Source: Rutstroemia sp. NJR-2017a BVV2 (Eukaryota > Ascomycota > Leotiomycetes > Helotiales > Rutstroemiaceae). From it: DNA of 64,000 nucleotides. This document shows, piece by piece, positions 57,073-64,000 of this stretch (positions are counted from its first letter, which is position 1; each line of letters opens with the position of its first letter). A model generated the notes under the pieces. It was not told where the DNA came from. It was given only the letters and a program-made list of their open reading frames with translations, and made no database searches. Location of the stretch: NCBI GenBank assembly GCA_002946415.1, contig NJPS01000079.1, forward strand, positions 496,001 through 560,000, written 5' to 3'. Made by a program: the position numbers and the translations under genes.

Positions 57073-58521
57073 ATGGATGTTTCTCAGCTCCCAAACGTGA
57101 GCAGCTTGCTTGTTAAAGCGGACAACCCAGCACGCGCCGACTTATTAAGGATGGATCATGCGAGATGCGCAGCTCTTCATAACTACCTCTTGTATTATGC
57201 ATGGATTGCTGAAGGCCGTTCTCCAGTCACTCTACATAGCAACAATAATACCTTTTTCACTGCCTATGGTGCTGCGGCTGAGGCCCTGCGCCCACGGCTT
57301 GACCCCTCAGTAGCAGCCTTTCTCGACGCCTCTATGCTACCTCCTGCAGATGCTCCCGAGCCTGCGCCCTTCTTCTTCTGGGCCTCTGGAATCTCCGACC
57401 CTGGTGATCTCTTCGCCAACCAAACAGCCGACTTGTTCGACGAGCCGGAAGACAGCCTGGTGTGCTTGTACTTCCCTAATATCGGCCAGGGTGGGGAATC
57501 TGGCGGAGGCCTGTTTTATCACCAAGGGCTCCATCGCGCCGCTGTCTTCATGCACATGGATGATTACGACTTTGCGCTGCCGGTTGAGGCGCATCCGGAT
57601 CTTTGGTATCCGCTCGAGACCGTTCTATCCAACTGGATCGACCTCATTCATCTCGGCAAGATTACAGCCTCTCCTAGGGAAGTGCCAGCTTTGTTCGGCA
57701 GCGAAAAGATCGGACCCTGGGAGTGGCGGCCCTATAGCGAAGCCCAAGTTGCTATTTGCGTCAGCGCATGGGATCGGTTGTGCGATGCCATCGAAGGGCG
57801 CGTTTTGTTGCTTTCACCAACCAGTACCACCATTAATGCGGTTGAACAGGAACCATTGCTTGCACCTGCTATTCTGGACGCAGCCTCGGTGCCCGAGAGT
57901 TGCTTCGTGCGCGCCTTTCTAACTCGAGCCCGCCGCCCCAAATTCCGGTGCATTGCTCCGGGTCTGCTCCTCCCTCCCGCAGACGCACCTGGGTTCGCAG
58001 CAATGCAGCCTTTCACCAGCCTGCCGCGTGCCATACAGACTATACCACCAGTATGCCTTTTCACCACGGCGAGAGGTGAACGTGAGGCCGACTTGACGGG
58101 ATTCTCTAACGCATTCTTCGCGAGGTCTGACGACTCACCTGTACCGTCCCGAGGCTCCGCTGGTGTCTACAGTGAGTCAGTTGACAGGAATACTTACGAC
58201 AACGCCGAGGAGGGGTTCCGCTTGTTGCTGCCGTATAGGTTGGAGGGTGACGTCGGGAACGTAAATACAGGTGCACGGAAGAGCGACGGGTCATTTGTTG
58301 GACAGGGAACGATAGCTGAGTTGTTCCAGCATGGATATAAGCCTTTCGGCGGTGACTACTACCGTTCTCAGCGGCTAGAACGTTTGTTAGACCATTGGCG
58401 AAAGCTGGTTGATGACGGCGTTTGGTCTGTTGGACCAGAGGGGGTAGAGGGTACTATTGATACCTTCAAGGATGCTGATACGGTGCACTGGAGGGAATAT
58501 TTCATTCCGCCGACTTGGTAA
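57073..58521 (+). CDS. Uncharacterised 482-aa protein next to the chitinase
   Basis: A single exon starting at the ATG at 57073 (MDVSQLPNVSSLLVKA); the frame reaches 57061 only with a TTG. No signal peptide, membrane helix or repeated domain. Features visible: aromatic, acidic surface stretches (DPGDLFANQTADLFDEPEDS, YFPNIGQGGESGGGLFYHQG, HMDDYDFALPVEAHPDLWYP), PWEWRPYSEAQVAICVSAWD in the middle, and a C-terminal GDYYRSQRLERLLDHWRKLV ending in YFIPPTW. I do not recognise the family. It is transcribed toward the killer-toxin-like chitinase, 373 bp away tail to tail. It could have an immunity or accessory role for that gene, but the only basis is position. Confidence 0.7.
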   Translation: MDVSQLPNVSSLLVKADNPARADLLRMDHARCAALHNYLLYYAWIAEGRSPVTLHSNNNTFFTAYGAAAEALRPRLDPSVAAFLDASMLPPADAPEPAPFFFWASGISDPGDLFANQTADLFDEPEDSLVCLYFPNIGQGGESGGGLFYHQGLHRAAVFMHMDDYDFALPVEAHPDLWYPLETVLSNWIDLIHLGKITASPREVPALFGSEKIGPWEWRPYSEAQVAICVSAWDRLCDAIEGRVLLLSPTSTTINAVEQEPLLAPAILDAASVPESCFVRAFLTRARRPKFRCIAPGLLLPPADAPGFAAMQPFTSLPRAIQTIPPVCLFTTARGEREADLTGFSNAFFARSDDSPVPSRGSAGVYSESVDRNTYDNAEEGFRLLLPYRLEGDVGNVNTGARKSDGSFVGQGTIAELFQHGYKPFGGDYYRSQRLERLLDHWRKLVDDGVWSVGPEGVEGTIDTFKDADTVHWREYFIPPTW

Positions 58522-58894
58522 TATCCTTTCTCTAAGCAACCTTAGATGCAATACCTAGAGCTCCGACACTACCCTAGCTTCAATATATTACCAATTTGGC
58601 AATGATTACAAAGCACACTAAGCGAGATTAATTCTTTGCTATGATTTTGAGAAAATATCTTCACATTTTTGGCGATGTTTTTTACTTGAATTAAAAATGA
58701 ATTTTTGTTTCAAGTTTCTATAACCTTATTGTTCATATAAATTTTTGTTAAATTTATTACACCTAGCAAAGTATTTTTTTCTTTACAACTGCTATTTCCG
58801 GGACGAAATAAAAGCAATTATTTAAACTGGGAATCCTATAAGATTGTAATAGATAGCCTGCTTGTCCTTTACTTGATTAAAAACGGCGCCCATA
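58522..58894. other. Short AT-rich spacer between converging genes
   Basis: 3' flanks only; nothing else visible. Confidence 0.6.
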
Positions 58895-61800
58895 CTATAG
58901 CGGCGGAAGCGTGATTACACTGCCCAATTTGGTTGTGGTCATCATTGTACTTATAGGAAAAGTGGGCGTCGGCTCGCCGCTCCCCGGACGCGCGGCCCTT
59001 GTCGTTACGGTTATGACAGCAGGCTCGGCAGTTTCTGTGAACGAGCTCACGGGCACATCCTCACCGGGGGGCCACAGGCCGTCATCGGCATTGCCTATAT
59101 ACATGTCCACCATATTGCCGTCCTGATCTATCACGATGCGCAACTGAGAATCAGGATGGTGGTCTTCATAGATGACGCGGCATGTACGCCCGTCGACACG
59201 GTTGCCGTCCATGTCGACAAAGAGAAGCTCGTCATAGTCTAGTTCAGCATCGGCATGTGGGTCACCGTCTCGGGGTTTGAGGTCGATGTGGCAGACCGCG
59301 GCAGGGCCGGCCCTCTCGGACGATGAGTCCGTGTCATTGTTGGTATAGTTGCCGGTGACTGTGACCCCTCTTTGGAATATCCCGGGTTGGAGGTTGTAAG
59401 GTCGTATCTGAGCGTTTGCTAACGGGGCTGGATTGGAGCGGTAGGACTGCCGAGGCCAACCATAGGCAGCCCCGTACATGCTTGATGAAGACGATTCTGT
59501 CAGCTAAAGACTTTACTACATAAGGTCAAATAGGAATGGGCACATACGGGTCATCGTCAAGAACGCGGAAGCCATGGTCAGTTATCATTGTGTTTGTAAT
59601 AGTTCCTGGCGCCTGAGTGTAGGTGTACGAGGCAAAGCAAAGGGAGTTGGGCGTCTGCGAATCGAAGCCGTAGGCATTTATGAAGTGTTTGCCGTTCCCA
59701 GAACCGCGATTCCCGTTCAGCGGGCCGAACTTCCTATGAAAAGGTCAGCTATGAACATACATGCTGCGTGTGGGTAAGTTCTTGAAAACCCCACCAGGTA
59801 GCTGGTGGCCCGTTGTCATTGATGTGGCACGTGTTTCTCCGGTACCTCGCGCAGGGCCACCACTGTGCCGACTTCCACGCTGCGTAATCACGTCCTTGTG
59901 CCTCATTCGCAACGCGGTTGACCAAGCGGCAGGCCTGCGGGGCTAGGTTTTCCGATTCCCGAAGGTTCCCCATGGGGAACTCGTCAAGTTGGCACTGCGC
60001 GTTGGCGGGTGACCTCGAGCCTTGCACCAAGGTTCGGTATGCGGCGTTGCGCTGAGTATTTGATTGTGCCCACTCCGAGTATGCACGACTCACGCCCCTG
60101 CCCGACATGAACGGATGGAAAACAGTTTGTCCGTTGAGCATCTTGTTGATGGCCCAGCGCTGATTGTCGCACACCTCATCCCATCCTAGACCGTATCGAC
60201 ACGTATACGTGACCGAGCAGTCGCAGCTGGTCGTCGTGGCGCCTCCGCCAAAGCCTAGGATCGGCCATTGACCATAGGACGCTCGCCCTGAAATGGTGGT
60301 CGGAACCCCAGTGTTGGGTTGAGATGGCGACCCGCCAAAGATCCACCCGACAATGCTTGAGATGATGGCAAATCCAATGGCAATCGCGGCGGCAGCCGCT
60401 GCGGCGCAAATTGCTCCCTCTATGGCAGCAGACAAACCAAAGGTGAACGGGGCTAAAGCGAGCAGGGGAGCAGCTGCCTCTAGACAGAGTGCGCCCAAGG
60501 CTCCGAGTAGGAGGGGGGCGCCGCGCTTTTCCTTTGCAAGGCCACGTTCTTGGATGCTGAGGCTAGTAGTTTCGTCGCGTTTGCTGACAGCATTATTGTT
60601 TTGGCCGTAGAGGACGAGGTTACCTGAGTTGGTAATTGAGGAAGGGACGAATCCTACGCAGCAGTATGCCTGGAATCCACCGGTGCAGGTCAAATCGCTG
60701 ATCTGGCCTCCCTCGTTAGTCGTGTATGAGTTCGTATTGCGTGCGACAATGGTGGCCGACGAGTCGCTACAGGCTGGAGAGCAGGGAAAGCCTATTCCAC
60801 GGAACCCTTCCCACTGGCAAGTTCCCATAGTGGTGCCTGGCGCACAGCATAGCGTCTGGAACTCTCCAGGGGCGCATACAGAGTTCCGCTGAATTCCCGC
60901 AACTTGACCACGGGCTTCAGTGACGTCGAAGTAGCCCGTGGTGCACGACCCACCGCACAACGACCAGTAGCAGCTCGAACCAATAGCCTGCTGTAGCGTC
61001 GCATTGGCTAATTGCTCCTTATACGACTCCGCGGCTGCTTCCGAGACCCCATTGGCCGTGCCAATTCCTAGCAGGTCGTTCATACTGCTGCCGGCCGTGC
61101 TGTCCTGATCTAACGACCACTATAAAGATAACTTTCGTTAGCTGGTTCTGAAATTGGACATCGGGCACTGCTATAAGATTTCTTACGATCATGATGCCTC
61201 CCAGGCATAGGTTGTTGGCTTTAGCCAGTTTCTGCTGTATGGTTATCCCGTCGTCGTAGCTGATCCACTGATTCGTATTCCATGTCAGCCAGCGGACCCC
61301 TGCGGTTGCATCGTACGACTCAACACCGCCCCCTGTTGCCAAGACGCGCTTGATCTCGGCGTTGGATAGCGTTCCAGACGAGCGCGTGCATTGGCCCGCC
61401 GTACCGCCCGTGGTAAACCGGCATATACCGTTAGGGACGTTGCAGGACGGGTCTGCCAGTGTAAATGATCGCCCGTACCAGCCTAGCCCGAGCACGACCT
61501 TGGACGGATGGACACCGGCGCGCCACAGCAGGGACAAGCCGTCCTCAATCTCCGTAAGGTTGGTGTGTGGGCGTATGTACGGCCCTGTGAACTTGTTAGT
61601 CGAGTCCCAGACGCCGTGAATGTCGTAGCTCATAAAGTTGAACCAATCGATGTAAGGCTCCATGCCGAGGAGGTCAAAGTGCTGCAGGTACCAGTACGAA
61701 GACGGTAGCGTAGCACTGATGCCCAACCCGCTGCCAAAAGAAGACCTCAGCTCGGCGAGAAAGGTTGAAAAGTTGCTAAAGTCGGCTTTCACACCGCCCC

Positions 61801-62884
61801 GGTCGTCAGCCACTGGATACTCCCAATCAATGTCGATACCGTCAAAGCCGTATGTCTGCATAAAATTGCGCAGAGAGTTGATGAAGGCTTGTCGGTTGGC
61901 GGCGGAGCCGACCATGTTACTAAATGCATTCTGAGTGTTTGGAATGTTTGTTGCATCGTTGAAGGACCAGCCGCCGACCGAGAGCCATGTCTGCAGTCCC
62001 GGCCGTTTGGCCTTGAGCGCCGTGAAGCGCGAGTAAAGCGATGCCGCGTTTGCGTCCATGGGCGTGATCTGGAAAGTAGATGGGTTAAAGAACGAGAAGG
62101 CAAAATTGATGTGTGTCATGCCCGTCAGATCTAGATCTTCTGGCGCATACACGTCACACGGTCGCGTAGTTGCCCAACTTTCGTAGTAGCCAATGCGTCG
62201 TGCCCCAGCTGAGTTACCCCCGCCGCATGAAGGGGTGGGCGGTGGTCCGCAGCCTCCATAGCCCTCCTGGCACCCGGTCCCACAGAAGTCGTCGGTGCTG
62301 CCGCCTGTGAAAGTCATGATAAGGTCAGCATGTGCTGAAGGAGTGGAAGAGGTCTAGCACAGTAGCACCCATAATCCGGCAGGAGACTTACAGAATCCAT
62401 ATTGCGAGCAGCACACGCTCAGAGGGCATTTTGCGGTCGCGGAGTCCGCATATTGGCCACAGGGAGCTTTCGCGTCGCAGTTAGAAATGCACACGTCGGA
62501 CGCGCAGCTTGAGGGTGCGTATGAGCAAACACCCGTGTTGCTGCAACACGCACCATTCGTGCAAGGAATTCCGGGCGCGCAAGTACCCGTGGGAAGGTCA
62601 TTTGCCGCTCTTTTATCTAAGGAGCCAGAGCTCAGATGGTCAGATCCAACGTTGAGGTGTGCCGACAGTTGGTGGATGAGCGAGTCGTTTTTGAAGACGA
62701 GCGTTTTGTTCGAGTAGGGCTGGTATAGAGGCTTCAACGCAGAAGATGAGTTTTTGGGTAGTTGGGGCACGGCAGAGTATCCTGGCGGCCATGGCTGTGA
62801 GCTATTGCGTTTCGCAAGAGGGATTGTAGCTCGACAAGTCCCGCACCCTGCGAGAACAACAATTGTTGAAAGAAGCATTCGCAT
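58895..62884 (-). CDS. Killer-toxin-like GH18 chitinase (secreted, 1235 aa, five exons)
   Basis: Exons 62884-62392, 62304-61187, 61119-59795, 59733-59548 and 59480-58895; introns of 87, 67, 61 and 67 bp. The ATG at 62884 opens a signal peptide (MRMLLSTIVVLAGCGTC). Cysteine-rich chitin-binding region of the ChtBD1/hevein type at about 98-190 (CCSNTGVC, VCCSQYGFCGSTDDFCGTGC, the latter across the first splice). GH18 catalytic domain ~198-540 with FDGIDIDWEYP; E326 is the expected proton donor; the barrel closes GGIMIWSLDQD across the second splice. A second Cys-rich region, dibasic sites (SKRDE, KEKRG) and a long Ala/Gly-rich hydrophobic segment (GALGALCLEAAAPLLALAPF onward) follow. The last ~350 residues end in a disordered tail. 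This is the architecture of fungal subgroup-C chitinases, related to the chitinase subunit of yeast killer toxins. The intron 3 donor (59794) is uncertain. It attacks chitin of other fungi or its own wall. Confidence 0.88.
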
Positions 62885-64000
62885 TGCGACTGCCAAAACT
62901 TGGCATAGGAACCTGAATCTGTGACGAATCGACTGACACAAGCCACTTTTGTCCTTTACCGCGCTGAAAATTTCTGTGCAAAAGTCTTCAACTTAAGCAA
63001 TAAGACAATGTCCTCATCACTGAGAAACAAGCACAAAGTTGCCAAGGAAGGAGTAGAATCTAGTCACCCTTGAGAAAGCTTGTGGAAAGCGCCTTTTGAG
63101 AGAAATGGGTACCGTTCGTACTCCTCGAGCCCCCAGTATGCTGTCATGCATTGAAAAATGGAATATAAGAGCCACATCTCTATCATTTGACCCATCTTGA
63201 TGAATTTCTGCAGGGATATCTACAACTAAGTAGACTTGACTAGTGGAACTTCCACAGTGTTTCGCCAACTCAACCCGATGCTTCACACTTTCTCAAGCTC
63301 CAATAGTGCCATTTCGTGAACATCCATTTTATAAGGTGGCTGCATTAGGATAGGGTCCAACTTAGTGAGAGATGCTATTCTTTCACTTGCACTCTCCTGG
63401 CATCATTGGTGGGTGTCTAGTGTCGTACTGAAAAACATAGTCGCTGACAGAAAGCAATATGATAAGCACGAACAAGGGCATGGTAGACGTAGCCATTCGG
63501 CTTCCGCATGCGGCATAACTAATATCAAATGAGGGGAAAATTGGCTGACATGCATGTTCACTATTGCCAAGAAGTAAGTTTATATAGATCACAATAGTCA
63601 CTCGTCCAGATTGGCGTCACCTTTGGTTTCACAACTACTATATGCAAAAACCATATCGTATGGTAGCATATATAATCATGAGGCTCTCTAATTGAGTGGA
63701 GTACATATCTGATCTTATATATGTATGCGATTGGCCGATAACAAATAGCAAGGCTCTGGTACGGAGTAGTGATTGGCGGAAAAGAGCCCCGCACTATGCT
63801 GAATATAAAAATGGCCTTGGTCGTTTAGGGAGGGTTGTATTTTATGACATTTGTGTATATGCATGGTGGGGGCAAGAAGGCAATATTATGCCGTTAGAAA
63901 TGAGTAGGTGTAGACAACCCAATTTCAATCTAGGGTGTTGTAGGAGCATTTATGGATGAGATTGAATATTGCACTCGCCTCTGGCTGTCTGGCTCATAAC
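62885..64000. other. Chitinase promoter side, no further gene recognised
   Basis: A 1.1-kb AT-rich stretch. Short ORFs (63017-63286, 63561-63794, 63696-63959) show no domain; nothing else can be supported. Confidence 0.5.

Overview
The window looks like genomic DNA of a filamentous ascomycete (Pezizomycotina; a leotiomycete-type fungus is my best guess). Genes are split by short introns, mostly 49-120 bp, with GT..AG ends and CTAAC/CTGAC-type branch sites. Two genes encode HET domains, the single tRNA carries a short intron, and a dispersed 5S rRNA gene sits alone between protein genes. Long AT-rich intergenic stretches separate the genes. Most gene models below were built by hand by joining open frames at splice sites. 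In each case the exon lengths sum to a multiple of three.

Layout. 0-14 kb: an F-box protein running off the left edge (-), a 500-aa coiled-coil protein (-), a 392-aa protein with a long hexapeptide repeat (+), a HET-ankyrin protein (-), a BNR/sialidase-like gene broken by one in-frame stop (+), and a 425-aa disordered protein (-). 17.9-21.9 kb: a HET/NB-ARC/TPR NOD-like receptor (+) whose TPR tract is four copies of a three-repeat block. 22-26.9 kb: gene-poor, with a 5'-truncated LINE-like insertion and an NmrA-like relic. 26.9-35.3 kb: an intronless FAD monooxygenase (+), a SUR2-type hydroxylase (-), TCTP (+) and an AIM3/BBC1-type proline-rich protein (-). 35.8-37.1 kb: tRNA-Arg(TCG) and a small secreted cysteine-containing protein (-). 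37.1-40.4 kb: empty. 40.4-49.7 kb: sideroflexin, a LAMMER kinase and long-form tRNase Z, all (+). 49.9-55.3 kb: a 494-aa unknown (-), a 94-aa unknown (+), a 5S pseudogene fragment and a GMC oxidoreductase (+). 55.6-56.0 kb: a MITE next to an intact 5S rRNA gene (-). 57-63 kb: a 482-aa unknown (+) facing a five-exon, 1235-aa killer-toxin-like GH18 chitinase (-).

The window mixes core housekeeping genes (TCTP, tRNase Z, sideroflexin, LAMMER kinase, SUR2) with fast-evolving accessory genes: two HET genes, an effector-like secreted protein, and a chitinase of the killer-toxin-like subgroup. A family of ~165-bp inverted-repeat elements occurs in four places (1.2, 6.9, 11.7 and 55.6 kb). The points most worth following up are the higher-order TPR repeat of the receptor, this element family, the small secreted protein, the chitinase with its unknown neighbour, and a C-rich to G-rich codon switch seen inside three GC-rich genes.
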